Assembly: GCA_950295325.1 (NCBI GenBank)
Contig: OX485805.1
Location: 23,177,501 to 23,237,500, forward strand
From: Polytrichum commune
Taxonomy: Eukaryota; Streptophyta; Polytrichopsida; Polytrichales; Polytrichaceae
Direction: 5' to 3'
DNA: 60,000 bases
Shown here: positions 24,253-37,619 of the stretch, piece after piece
Numbering within the stretch: the stretch's first letter is position 1
How the letters are laid out: each line of letters begins with the position of its first letter
Made by a program: the position numbers and the translations under genes
Notes under the pieces: generated by a model
Database searches by the model: none
What the model saw: only the letters and a program-made list of their open reading frames with translations
Told to the model about the DNA's origin: nothing

Positions 24253-27200
24253 TTAGCTGCTTGCAGGTGATAAAGAGAGGTGCAACGGCTGTAGAGCATT
24301 TTGAACTGCTTCCTGAACCCTCTTGTTTCGTCGACATACATCAGACATCTCCTCCATGGAACTTGTCAAATCATGCGACTCAGTTCCTGAAGCTGCAGAT
24401 TGAATGGCCTGCAGGAAGCTCATACGCTCACCCTCAGTCACAACCGCTGTGGGAATCAATGCAGCTGCTTCTTGTGCCCAATGTACCAATTGAGAATTGT
24501 AAAGGCGTGCCATCGAAAGTAATACATACACAACCTGCAAACTCACCAACAAGAACGCTACTGATTCATGCACAATTCAAGAGAAAAAGTCTGTCGATGC
24601 CCATGTCATTTGCATACCAGGTGATTACTTTCAATTTCTTAAGCATTCTAGTTTACCAGTGCACCTACACTACGAGCTTGTACACCTTCAACTATTTGGT
24701 AATGATTCATTTTAGTAAATTCCAAGAATGTCTTAAAAATGTGCTGTTAAAATTAACTGCTTCAAATATTGAATATTACTGCCAGCAAACATCTCCTATT
24801 ATCAGTTAATAATCTTCCAAAGAAAACAAGAACATGCTGAGATAACAAGGAGAAGAATGCAAACTCTAGTCCCAAGAAACTCAGAACCATATTGTGGCCT
24901 AGCGATTAAAGTGACAAAGCCAATACACAAGAATGTGGCAAAAGTATGAAATCCAGGTTGCATCATAAATTAATTCAGGTTAGTTCAGTGGGAGAGTGTC
25001 TCCAACAGTTTAGTAAATACTATCAAAGATAGTCCCAGTTGTGAATTTAACTTGCCTCAGACAAGCGCGACTCGGGTAAAGCACCAACTAAAGCAGCCAC
25101 CAAAACTCTGGTCAAGGTAGCACCGCAGGGCAATATCACTGCATCCACTGCTGCCCGGTACTGCTTTCCTGTGTGTGAGGTGGGCAGATCCAAGACATCC
25201 TGGAAGAATGTCAAGATAGAGCGGCATGCCTCCCTGGAAAAACATCCACCCACTACATATGGTCAGATTACAGATACAAAATGGCTGTTGTATAATATGA
25301 AGAAAAAATACAAGACAAGTACCTTACCCTGATTTGAGTTTCAAACAAGAATACATTAAATTCTACCAGAAAACCAATATTTAATTTGTATCGCGAGTAT
25401 CACATAGGCACCAATTCAAACATCTTTACCAAGAAATAAAAGACTAAAAACCAGGACATATATCCAATCCAGATATACAAGAATTACATACCCAACCAAA
25501 ACAAAGAGCTAAACAAGGGCGAAATATACAACACCTACCATGTTCATTTTCCGTGCATGCTTGGAGGTAATGTGGAGATCTGAACATAAAACATTCTGTA
25601 TTGGTTCATTGAGGGTCAAACTCATTTTGGCATGCCAAGAGGTGCTAAAACGAGTTTGGCCCTAGATGAACCAAAATAGGTTGCTCTTCATTCCAATTCA
25701 GATAATACCTCCAAGCATGCACCACAAGTGGAAAGAGATTACTTAGATTGTATGCACAATAACCAATCAGATATCATAGGGGACCAACATTCAACAAAAA
25801 GTGGTTAAATTAAATCATAACTCTATTATCAGTTCAAGAGAAGAGAAGAGAACCTGTGTTGTATTGTTATGCCTGTCATTGCACAATCTACCAAAGGAGG
25901 CAACATGGTGGTTGGTATCAGCAAGTGCGGACAGTAACGAATGCACCGTGATGCTAGTAAGAAGCAATCATCAGCTACATCAGGCTGTGATGTGAATTCC
26001 TGGAATGATCACATGCCATCACACGATTAGACACAATATATCTTATGAAAACTATTGGTAATACATTCTAAAAACATGTGGTCATTCAGTTCATGTCATG
26101 AGCTTGGACTGCTCTGCAACTATGTCTGATAAGCATTACTCAAATATAGTGCAAAATGAAATAACAAACAATGAATACCTGAATACTAGTCAACATGCTG
26201 ATTGTTTGTCCAAAAAGCACTGAGATCAGAGTCCCAAGGTAACCTGCGCACGCTGCATCACCACCAAAAACCTGCAATACCCAGCACATTCACAATTGTA
26301 TGGTCATAAAATTGCCTACAAGATACTAAGGCTGCTTTAAAGTAATGGCCAAGGGCCATGCCATGAAATTATGAGGGCCCATGAAACTCAGCCGAAGGCC
26401 ATACCATGAAGATTTAGATTCAAACTTTTGTGGTCACGGGCCTTCCAAGTGAGTGGAGAGATGCACGCAACCAGGTTCTCAACCAAGTGCTATTTCATTA
26501 CCACCCTATCCATGTGAGTCCTTCTACACAAGTTAAAATAAATCAAGGGTTGTGAGGTATTCAAGGGTTTTGGTCTCCCTGCTTCGGGGTGGGCTTAATG
26601 CTAATTCCAGTAGACCATGAAACATTACATTTGCATGCCATGTAGGACTCCATGTAGGTACTTCATCCGATCAAACTTCCTGGATCTCTTAGGCCCTCTA
26701 GCTGTAGTGTGAAGTGGGACAGTCTCAACATTCTCCACCAATGAGATTTTAGACTACATCGATCACAGTCCAGAGTAAAGTGCCCCTAAATATGCTGAAG
26801 TGCAGCCAGAGTAAGGGTACTACCTACTCATGAACAAAATGATCACTCTCAGTCACCTATCAACAATTCTCAAGCTCTCAATTTTACTACCTCAACCAAT
26901 CATCTCACCTTTATGACTTCACTAGCAAGGTAGAGTAGACACGAGTGATGCTGCTGCTGGTATCGCTGTTGCACCTCCTCCAGCATTGGGCCCATCACTC
27001 CACCCAACGCCCTCCCACAGTTTCGCACCTGTTGTTTAGGCATAGAAATTGTGCTTTCATCAATATACATCTTTCATTAAGGGAGAGGTACAGAAACCAA
27101 AGTTTTCTTTCTTGAACTGCAAGATAAATTTCACACTTGCATGTTGTTACTCAAGGTGCGTATTACACAACGACCATTTCGGTGGTTGATGGTTGTAATT

Positions 27201-30200
27201 TACTCTTTGGTTCAATTTTTGAGGGATAAGGAGGGATAAGGTGCATTGATGACAACTACAACTACAACCACAACTACAACTCTTCCTTGCCCAATTATAA
27301 TACAAGGTGTAGTTGGGAGTAGTTGTGATGGTTCTAGTCAACTTTCTTTGATTCTCATTGGTTAGTAGTTACTATGTGGCACGAGGAGAGAACTTCAAGG
27401 TCACAGAATGGGAAAGAATTTGTAGGAGACACATTCAACTAGAATCCATACATTGTCTGTGTCCACTTCACAGATTGCACCAATAGAACAGAAGGTACTT
27501 ACAGCATATTTACAGGCCCGACAGAGTCTCTCCATTGTCCTCACATCTCCAGCCCGTCTGATTAATTATCAGCAGCAAAACATGTTACATATATACAAAT
27601 GTTGCAATGGGTCAAGCGAACTATCAATGCAAACTACTCAAATACTCCAAAGAATCTAGGGTCTGCCATATTCTCTTCAGTCGTGAGCGGACCATGAGAA
27701 CATGCCTCCTGACTTTTCTTTTCAAATTAAACCAGTGACATAATCATTCAGTTATGAGGCATGATATGTTGTCATGTGTTTGAATACAGAAAATGATTTC
27801 ATTCAGATGCAAATGCAAGAAAACAGTTTATCCAGTACTTACTGCATAAATACAGCTTTAAGAAGGGGCCACATCTTTTGGAAGACATCTGCTAGAGGCT
27901 CTGGCTCACTGCCATATCTGTTGATAACACACATAGTTGTAAGTATGCATATTGACAGCAATAAAATAACTGTACTTACCAGATCACTTAGTTTGACCTT
28001 GAGTCTCACATTTGAAATTTACAATTATAGGGAAAAGTCTGACGCAATGCTATGAGGTTCCATGAATACATAGAAACAACCACAAAATGAGTTGAGAAAC
28101 ACCTGAATATATTAGCTATGCGATCAATGTATACAGTGTACTGATTTGAAGTGAACTGTTGTGAAGAGCCTGCTTGCTGTGCAGCTGTTACTAATTGCTG
28201 TACACACAATAACAAGTAAGCAATAAGACTCCAACTGAACTTCATATCTGGAATTAGAAGTAACCAATAACCCAATGACCAATAAAATCAGAAGTAAAAA
28301 GTAAGCAAATGTCATACAAGATTTGCAGAAAACACTTCTTTGTAGCTTGAGAGAACTAACCTGCAAGGGTGTGAGTATGGGGATGCAGAGCGCATCTAGA
28401 GCTGGCAAGAGTTGTTCAGGAGGAAGTGCACTCACCATCATGCTAAATGCCATACACCAAACAAAACAGAACAAAGACATTATTGAAGATTCAATAGGTT
28501 TTACAACCCAAAACACAGTAACTTTTCAGACAATAGAGTTATCTTCTAACACAACATGACTTTTGGTCAAGAGTTGATTGCTTTTATATACAACACCTTC
28601 CATGTTCAGTGAGTTTTTGGTGCATGCTTTGAGGTAGTGTGGAGGCTTAAGCAAAGAACATTCTATATCGGTTCATTAGGGTCAAACTGATTTTTGCATC
28701 CAAGAGGCGCTAAGATTAGTTTGCCATGAAGAAACCAAAATAGGTTGCTCTTCATTCAAATTCAAAAACTACCCTCCAAGCATGCACGCCAAGTGGAAAA
28801 AAAAACTATCAACTTTGTATGCAGAACAACCTATGCAAAATCAATGGGGATGGACTCCCAACAAAAGTCCCATTCAATTGAAGGATAACTCCAAGGGCAT
28901 TCACAAAGAGAGGTGTTATGAAGTAGCATATAGTGCAATGAAAAAGAAAAAACATAGCATAGATGTATTAGCCACCAGTGTGACACTCACTAATGTTCTT
29001 ACCTAAGCCCCTCGACAAGCTGAAGTTCATCATCAGAAGCCAGCTTGAAACTGCCCTTGCCACTCATGGCCTGTTGATATACATTGAGCAATGCATCTGC
29101 AGAACCTGCTAATTGAGTCCTGCATGCTGTGTACATTTCATCAGTGGTTAGACTTAATAGACAGAGTACACCATCAAGGATCACATCCATACAGCTAAAA
29201 TGTACACAAAACATCTTTAGTACTCCTATAACAAATTCAAAAGTAAAAACTTCAAAATTCATCACAATCACAAATCTCATTGTTTTAATGAGAAACTTGG
29301 TAGGCTTGGTGAAAGTGACAAATCCTATAGATTGGTCAAAAGTTGCAAGCATAGAGTCAGCTTGAACTGATCTAACTGTCAAAATGTCTCTTTGGATGTG
29401 AGCACTGCATGCAGTATAGAAGATAACCATGCACATGACTTCAGGATCAAGCTTGGGGAGATGATAGACAACTTCAGTACCTATGTCTAGTAAAAAACGA
29501 CTTGCTTAAAAATTCTGATCATTTATATTGAGACTCCCAGTTTGGGACGTTTAGGCCATTAAGGGTTTTTTATGTATGTATAAAGGTTTTGAAATTGAAA
29601 GATGTCATTGTTATAGGTAACTAACCATCACAAACATGCTTTAAGGCGAGTGCTGCTGCAGCACAAGCATCATCTGGTGCAGTTAGGGCATTCGTCAACA
29701 ATTGCAGTAGTGATGGTAAAAGGGATGGTGCAATGGCGGCACTGCCCAGCCAATCAGCAACAGCTGCTATTGTCAAAGATGCTGCAATCACAAGACACGG
29801 AAACTATTTATTGTCATGATGTGATGTATTTGCAAATAAAATAGTCAAATTATCATAATTACAGATATATTTCTTTTGTGTAGAAGAAAATGAGCGTTAT
29901 AGTGTCATACACATTTCAGCTCAGTGTTGGTTCTAGAAAAGGGAACCTAAACTCACATGTGTAAATAAGTTGCGGGTGTGGTGGAAGTTGGGGTAAAAGC
30001 GCCAACACCTGAAAATATCGCACATTGGATGTTACTCGACTCTCAAAATCATGTCCAGACTAAGTTTCACCCAGAAAATATGGGCTCTACCCATTCTTGA
30101 GAAGCTTGCATCTTATAAAAGTCCAGAGATGAAAACCACAACAAAAGGAAAACACCAGTAATCCTTAAAATAAGAACCTACTCACAGTGACTATTTCGAA

Positions 30201-33200
30201 GATTGGCGGCAAGTGCAAGTGATTACCAGCTAATGTAAGTGGGCCTCATTCGGTTACTTATCTTATCAGACAACTATAGTTGAGTAGTGTGTGGTTAGGT
30301 GGAGATTTAAGAATGGACACCAAGACAACATAGAACTAAGTGATCATAATTTGTTAGCTATTCTAAGTTCAACAGTGAACATAATTAGGGGAAAATCTAT
30401 ATGATCATTTGAGAACACGAGAATCGTCACTTTGATAATGACTGAGATATACATGTGAGCTCTAAATTTTATGAGGAAATTGGCTATGGCCTTCATATGG
30501 ATTTGCTTATCAACATGTACTAATCAAGTGTCAGAAAAAATGGGTCCAGAGCTTAAAATGTCCAGTTTAGGCCCACTTAGCTAATAACATCATACTAAAT
30601 AAGACAAAACACTTCAACCCGATTTGATGACTTCTACACATGTCAATTACCTGTGGCATAAGTGTATCTTCTGATGTTGGCACAGCTTTAGCAATGGCTC
30701 GAATACAGTAAAGGGATGCTTCTGCTGTTCGCCAGTCCCAAGACCCTCCACTTCCAACACTTGAAGCCATCTGAGAAAGAAAAAAAACAATCAAAGACAA
30801 ATTTGGAATCTCTATGTGAAGCAACAAAGGAGACAGTAATCTAGATACTAAGCAGCAATAGCCTAGTATCTGGTACTCAATTTAAGCAGCCAACAATAGG
30901 CATGAATTTAGTACCAACCTGACTAACATAGAAACAAGGTTGCTATGGTGAGCTTCTATGGATACTTTTATAAGCAGAAGGTGCATACTTGAAGCAAAGG
31001 TTGAGCAAGAAGTTGAAGGGTTTCTTTTCCTCCAAGGACAGCTGCTGCATCCATAAGCATATCTGCTACAGCTGCATACAATAACATGTTTTTGAGAGTA
31101 TGCTTTCCAACATATCAATGAAACTACATTATCCAGGATCACAATTCTGAAGAAGTTCCTGATCTTACTAATAAGATCATTATTTATTGGTTGCAAGCAC
31201 AAGACAGAATATATGTTCCAGTTCATTCAAAAAAATAGAGGACATTGTACACATATTGCAGCAGGTAATTTGAAGTTGACAAATTTGCAAATAGCAACTC
31301 CATTTCTTTACCATATCTAGTGGCCTTGAAGTCAGCAAGTTCATCCTTCCTCCACGACTCAAAACCTGGAGGGTATGTAACTCGAAAGCTCACCTGCAAT
31401 TCATGACATAGTCAGGCTCTGAGTAACTGTAAACATTTCTGTTGGCAATCTAAGGACATTCAAGAAAGGTAACCTTTGGTCATGTTTTTCACCTAGACAA
31501 TCATTAGATTGGAAAAATGGAAGTCTTTTTTGAACTTACCAGAGATACAAGGATCTCAAACGTTGGGCGGAAGGTATTCAGCCTTCTTTCTCTCTCCACA
31601 TCAATGGCAGCTTCCCCTTCTGCTGTTGGGTACTGCTCCATTTTCTCTCTGATAAACAGAAGACAAATACCCTTAAAACTCATTTGCAGTAAAGAATCTC
31701 AGCTATTTGAGCTGAGATAAACCTAGAACAACTCAAAAAAGGTAGTCTGCGTCTTCCTAAGCCTTGATCAATCTAAGATTTATTGTCCGTAAAGCTCCTA
31801 AGATTAAAACTACTGCATTAAATTTTCAGCCACGCCATAAATGGGAGCAAACAATTCAAATAAACTGAAGACCACTTCCTGCCTACAAAACCACTATTCT
31901 TTTCCAATGATGTTTTCAAACCATGTCAATGAGCAGAAGGTAAAATACACTTGAATTCAAGAATTAAAATACCTTGTGGTAAGGGCAAGGCTCAGCCTAT
32001 GCCAGAAGTTGAATGTAATAGCAGCAATATTATCGTCTGGGTGAGAAGTTACTTCAGCTAGCGCATGCACAATCAAGAGTGCCTCTTCTGAACCTGATCC
32101 ACCAGTAACACTATCCAATGTTACTAACAGTAAGTGTAGATGCATTTTGCAATCCAGAATGAAAACTCAAGAAGGAATTTTGAAGGAATTTTGTGTAGGT
32201 ACCACTGGCAATCAAATCAACATATGACTCTCCCATTTCTGCAAACAAGTAGGCCATGCCCTTTGTTACTTCTTCATCCTGCCACACAACTTGATGTTAA
32301 ACAACAAAGTGCTCAAGCCAGTCTTTTGCTTGTCCATAGATCTACAAATCAAGGAGTGAATGTTGACAAGACAGTCACTGTACATATTACATCAGGAACC
32401 TTAACTATTTGCCTAAAAAATTAGACACTAGGCAGAGTACACACCTCTTCTTCTCCCACTTGACTTGAATCAATCTCAACTCCTTGCTGCACTTGCTTTT
32501 CAGCATAAGCAGCCTACACAAGAATAACAATGCTTGCAGTTAGCAGAGACTTTTGAATCAAGGGTTCAGAAATGGCCAAAATATGACATCTGAGATGAGA
32601 CTGTAAAGAGAATGAGGGTAACTTGCAGACGCTAACAAAACAATGTTCATCATACATAAGCAGGAAAATTATATATAAATAACTCACATATTTGGTACTT
32701 ACTTTCACAGTAGCAGCAAATCTAGGCCGCAATGCCATAACCTGTGGAACCAGCACCACTACAAGGGGCATGTGCGCAGACAGCTCGTATGGGTTCCCAC
32801 TGACAGTAAATCGTATAAGCTCGGTCACAGCTGCAAACCACAAGTTCAGATTAGTCAGGACATTGTCCATGATAATTTACTTGGAAGTGTTTCCTCATAT
32901 AGAACTTATCAAATATTAAGCCTCCCCAACCTATACAAGGTTCATGCCTGTACATTTACCTCCCAATCTAAAACACCTGCGGTGTAATCCATTAAAGAGT
33001 TCATACTACCTTACACATGCATATTCTGAACAGGCTAAAACAAGTTTGAGAGATGATGGGATGTGGTATTTATGTGTACTCTTTCTAGAAAAATTCAGCA
33101 GGTAAGGGTGGACTCACAGGGGCTGCGTACCATCCACTGCTGCATCAAAAGTTTCTTCGGAATCTAGTCCAGCAAGTGAAGCAGCCACCAAAGGATGAGT

Positions 33201-36200
33201 TGCAAGGGTTGATGCTGGGACCCTGTATTTTGGGCAAGAAAAATGACAACAGTAAGGAGAGAATCTATGTGCTTGCAATGAAACAATCAACATAAACTAA
33301 CAGTCCCATTGATAAAACAAGGGGCTTCCGTAGAGTTATCACAACTTCCAATGTATTCATTTTACTCTAGTATCAATGACGACTATGCTTAAACCCTGAA
33401 TCTTATTATCATGACCAACTGAGACTATATTAACTGTTAAGCAGCATACGACCTACCCATAGCTAAGTCGCATCCATGCTGCAAATGCTCGAAGTACCTG
33501 GAGCCAAATGCAGAACTCTTTGTTACATTAGCTAAGAAGAACCCAGTCAGAAAACTTCAAAAGTTGCATTTCATAAAAATCTTCCCGATGCTTGAGAAGG
33601 TTGATGGCAATGTCAGAGCTGCACACCAAGATGCCTCACAGTCACAACTAACACACCTGCTCCCGCACTTGTACAGAACCCCCAGACAAACAGGAACTCA
33701 GCAGGTCAAAGGCCTTTTGTACGGAGGCCACTAAATCTCGATGAAACTGCCGACGTCTTTCTGGTCGTACTGCAATTTTATAGCTATTGGCCTCCTGCAG
33801 TTTAGAAGAACCCAGAGTCAGTCAGGACCACTCTAGCCTCATATCCTCATTCCTATGCTGGCAAAAGCATACATGCAAAGAACTACTCAGCTTGGCTAAG
33901 ACTTGGGCACCAATGATGTTGTGAATGAACTCACTTTAATTGAAATACATAGGCCAAGACCACATATTGATGACAAACAACCTCATGCATATGTTACTTT
34001 CAATATTACAAGACTCAAGAATTTAATGGTTGATTATATGAACCACTGGCAGGCACATATATAACACAAGACAACCAATAACTCAAGACATTAGCAAGGC
34101 CAAAAATACAGGACTAGCTCCAAGTCATGTAGCTCCTGATCAAAGTCAAATAAGAGTATCCAGCTTTCATGTTGACAGTTTACACGATAGGATCACCTTT
34201 TTAAATTTGGTAAGAAGTGTCAAGAAAGAGTCAGGTTCCTGATGCGACACAATACAGACTGGTTCACTGTCTAACCCACAGTTAAGACAATAGTACTTAC
34301 AATTGCCTTAACAGTCGTTTGAGACAATTATCTTACAATTTCAGACTGAAATCAATTAAATATTGATTCTAAATACAAGATTCACTTTAAATGTGCTCAT
34401 GCTCAATCAGCAGATGATTTTTCTCATAATAAAAGATTAAACCAAAGTGAACCTTGGGCTTGGTAATTCTTCATGGAAATGCCATAGTTGTCCCATGGTA
34501 TTAGACATACTACATGCCAAGTAGAAAGGTTGAATAGGAGGAGAGAATGGTCAACCTGGAAGTCACAATTATCTTACAATTTCAGACTGAAATCAATTAA
34601 ATATTGACTCTAAATACAAGATTTGCTATAAATGTGCTCATGCTCAATCAGCAGATGAATTTTCTCATAATAAAAGATTGAACCAAAGTGAACCTTGGGC
34701 TTCTTCATGGAAATGCCATAGTTGTACCATGGTAGTAGACATACTACACGCCAAGTAGAAAGGTTGAATAGGAGGAGAGAATGGTCAAACTGAGAGTCAC
34801 AAGAAATTCACAACTTGGATTCTTGTTTGCACTTGAGCTGCACTCTGTTCTGCTTTCCAATACAGCGCGTTTAGGGTGTGTGGCTCTCAAAAGCTGGAAA
34901 ACGACTCACACCACCAGCACAAGCTTCCTCAAAACCTAGCCATGTCAACATCCAACTTGGTGTCCAAGTTATAGTGGTGTAGATCTTGAAATTTATTGAG
35001 ACACTTCATTATTATTCATCATTCAAGTGTACAGAATATGTAGAAGGAGTTAAGGTCACCTGAGGGAAAACAGCTAACAATTCAAGTAGGACAGGAATAG
35101 CCTCAGGTTGTGACCCAAGCTCTTGGCCAAGCCATTGCACCACTCCACCTTGACCCCAATCCTCCCCTGATATTTGCACGGCAAGTGCTGCCATTGCAAG
35201 AGACAACTGGGGACAAATGCAAGCTATGTCAGAAACCTCAGAGAGGTAGAGCTCATCTAAAAACAAGCAATGATATTTTTAACTGAAACAAGGTCATGGT
35301 CAATTGTAAGTCTGAAGTCCTGAACCCTGTAACAATGAAAGTAATCAACATGGAGCAAATATCAATTAGGCCAGCAGTCCTGATTGAGCAAGCATCATAA
35401 ACATGGATACATGAGATGCATGGTGACAGCATGTATCCACAGTGTTGAATTGCATCCATACCTGTGTTTTAACAGCAGGTGGCCCTAGTTTGAATTTCAT
35501 CAGCAATGTCTGAAAACAACAAAGTGATGATGCATGAGATAACACCAGAAATGGGATCACTCCTGACAAGTACATTAGCTAATAGTTGTAAGCAGCCATG
35601 GTCATGTAGCTGCAACCCAGTCCATCAGCCAGACTTGAACAAAACAAAATACTTAAAAAACAACACTAAGTACCCGGGGGACTCTACTACACAAAGATTA
35701 CATTGACAGCTGCAAATTACAAAGTTTATTTGCATTTACAATTGAACGAATACAAGGTTAAGCCACTGTGCAACCCACTCATAAGTTGAAAAAGATCGCC
35801 CAATAACAAAGTTCAGACACTAGGAAGGTGAGCTCAAGTGGGTAAACCATGGTGCTAGTGTTTGTCTCTGAACAAAGTAAAACTTCCACATCGGACATTG
35901 AGGCTGCCTGGAGGTGTTGCTAGGGCAGAGTACAATGCAACTATTTACGCATTTATCAGGGGGTTTATCCACACTTACAGACATCCCCAAGGCTACAATC
36001 TACTGACGCCAGACCCAATTTTATGGTGATGTAGGGTGCACTATAATTAATGGGAGCAGCAAATTTTAAATAATTCAGCAACATAGCAGACATGGGCAGG
36101 TCGAGCTGAAGCCCCAAAACTAGCGGGACTAAGGAGAACCCTAATTTTAGAGCAAGAAAGCCAGTGACTACAATGCAACCATTTCACACTAATCCAGGGG

Positions 36201-37300
36201 TTTATCCACAACCACAGACACCCCAAGAGCTACAATCCACTTACACTAAACCCAATTTTAAGGTGGTGTAGGGTGCACTAACTTTCATTGTGAAAATTGA
36301 GGAGAGCGGAAAATTTGAAATAGTTCCACAACCTCGAGAACATGAGGCAGGTCAAGGTGAACTCCAAAAACAAGCTAAACTACAGCAAAAACCCTGATGT
36401 TAAGAGTAAGAAAGGCAGTGACTGAAATTCTACAGCAATCCCTAACGATTGACATAGGACTTACCAAAAGGGAGCTACGAAGTGAGAGAGGAGCAGAAGG
36501 TGGCAATTCTTCAAAATCACGTTGCACCTGCACCAACCAACGTACAAAGTGAGGGAATGAATTTATCTATCAGCTGTCAAAAACCTTCGCAATTGAGCTG
36601 CTTGCATGGGTTCACATTTCCTCAAAACTGCAACTTGACCTATGTCGTGTGACCTATCCACACAACACCAGAGCTCAACAAGATCTGCTAAACCTGATCA
36701 TCCGCTTGACGAATTATGAACCATCGACAGAGGTCATGCCTCACATTCACAAAACCACGTGAATCAGCTCATGTGAGGGTTCCACACCGGAAATAGGACT
36801 AATCAATCACCTTAGTTCGGATGGTTTGGGCGGAGAAATAGAGTGCTTCGAGGCTACTATTTGGGTCATGAAGCAGACTGTCCGAGACCTGCAAAGCACA
36901 GAGGAGCATGCATATCCATCAATCGAGACTCTTCTCTTTCCATCGAACTACATACAATCCCAGCAGCCATTCTTCAGCACTTGTTGATGTTTCAATCACA
37001 TGAAAAATGTCTGCCCTGATGCCATGAGCTAACCTAATCCAACCCTAATGTCGACTTATCACATAAATGGCCTCAGAAATAACCTTTTAGCACAAAGAGA
37101 GACAGTCAAGAGGAGAATCCGAACATAGAAAGAAAAAACCTAAAATCACCACACCAATTTCTACGTACCTGCCAAGCTTCCATGGTGGTCTGAAACTCCT
37201 CCAACCATTGATTGGCCGCATTGCGAATCTGCGGATCGGGATGATGATACAACGCCTGAAGGGCCTCCAGCAGCGTCGCCCGCGGCCCTTGCCCCTCCAT
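24253..37300 (-). CDS. Transportin-3 / MOS14-type nuclear import receptor, 28 exons
   Basis: Importin-beta family HEAT-repeat receptor. In the family it carries SR splicing factors into the nucleus and releases them on Ran-GTP. Exons, 5' to 3': 37169-37300, 36811-36888, 36465-36527, 35462-35509, 35060-35206, 33657-33794, 33457-33497, 33131-33222, 32703-32830, 32445-32513, 32203-32278, 31973-32093, 31540-31648, 31312-31393, 30989-31071, 30651-30770, 29957-30008, 29626-29781, 29003-29126, 28361-28442, 28103-28197, 27843-27917, 27503-27557, 26909-27028, 26179-26271, 25854-25999, 25056-25233, 24253-24534. They join in frame to 994 residues. Family landmarks include VQRDFEELP, RPERRRQF, TFNFWH, the MERLCRACKYAVR join, DDCFLLASRC and SDVCRRN. 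Intron 27 has a GC donor (GAG|GCAAGT). The start has A at -3 and G at +4. A short acidic insert (exon 10) precedes the TNPO3-like middle. No frame damage was found. Confidence 0.95.
25529..25800. mobile_element. Foldback MITE in importin intron 26
   Basis: A 17-base end at 25553-25569 is the exact reverse complement of 25706-25722, and pairing continues inward to a centre near 25640, so most of the element folds on itself. It is homologous to 28590-28800 in intron 19 of the same gene, including the flanking words ACAACACCT and CCATGTTCA. Confidence 0.75.
26355..26790 (+). repeat. Dispersed repeat in importin intron 24
   Basis: Aligned by eye with 58895-59350 in the same orientation. Shared words: TGCTATTTCA, GACCATGAAACAT, CCATGTAG, GTGTGAAG, CCACCAATGAG. 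The outer parts are poorly conserved. It may be a relic of an LTR or non-autonomous element. Confidence 0.55.
27154..27494 (+). mobile_element. Truncated MITE in importin intron 23
   Basis: It matches the 418-bp element at 40185-40602 from its left end through GCACCAATAG, then stops about 8 bases short of exon 23. The shared core is GAGGGATAAGGAGGGATAAG. The right terminal repeat is missing. Because the host gene is on the minus strand, the element abuts the 5' splice site of intron 23. Confidence 0.7.
28590..28800. mobile_element. Foldback MITE in importin intron 19
   Basis: Second copy of the element at 25529-25800: GTGCATGC near 28620, and CTCCAAGCATGCAC near 28775-28787. The arms are more diverged than in the other copy. 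Confidence 0.7.
34324..34801 (+). repeat. Two-copy tandem duplication, period 241, in importin intron 5
   Basis: 34324-34564 and 34565-34801 are nearly identical by eye, with a handful of substitutions and one short gap. Both start ACAATTATCTTACAATTTCA and end near GAGAATGGTCAA. The high identity means a recent event. Confidence 0.9.
35931..36421 (+). repeat. Two-copy tandem duplication, period about 238, in importin intron 3
   Basis: Both units begin TACAATGCAAC (35931 and 36169) and share GGGGTTTATCCACA, GGTGTAGGGTGCACTA or near forms, and AAGAAAG.CAGTGACT at the end. They are clearly more diverged than the pair in intron 5, hence older. Confidence 0.8.
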
Positions 37301-37329
37301 TTTCTTTGCGAATAAATCAGCCCTAAAGC

Positions 37330-37540
37330 ACTCCCCTGTCTTCCCAAAACACACACGAGGAAAGGAGAGGAAAGGAAAGGGGAAAGAAAAAAAAGGAGGG
37401 CGGGGGCTGAAAAACAGAAAACCTAACTTCGCACTTGATGGTGACAAAACTTGTCATACACGTGAGTGGGAATTGATTCAAATGAGAGTGAGAGATGAAG
37501 GGGAGAGGGAGAGAGGAGAGAGAAGAGCTTCGGAGATGGG
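37330..37540 (-). promoter_or_regulatory. Pyrimidine-rich leader and core promoter of the importin gene
   Basis: On the coding strand this stretch is long runs of C and T (purine runs on +, for example 37359-37400 and 37494-37520), just upstream of the ATG at 37300. Such Y-patch sequence is usual in plant core promoters and 5' UTRs. No clear TATA box was seen. A TACGTCA word lies further out, near 37644. Confidence 0.5.
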
Positions 37541-37619
37541 AAGAGACTGTTTCTGTGCATTTGTAACACCACCACCACCTTCCCACCTTCTGATGTTCCA
37601 TACCCTTACCCGGATGTAA

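Noticed and set aside
24890-25020. Possible tRNA-derived SINE in importin intron 27
   Set aside because: A-box-like strings (GGCCTAGCGATTAAAG and GGTTAGTTCAGTGGGAGAG) are present, but no convincing B box follows at the right distance and there is no second copy in the window.
35875-35910. LTR-type string with CCACATCGG in importin intron 3
   Set aside because: The word is common in plant LTRs, but no partner repeat or element end was found beside it.
37301-37447. In-frame upstream extension of the importin
   Set aside because: Pyrimidine-rich leader giving a Phe/Pro/Ser-rich translation unlike the family. The ATG at 37300 gives the expected N-terminus with a good context.
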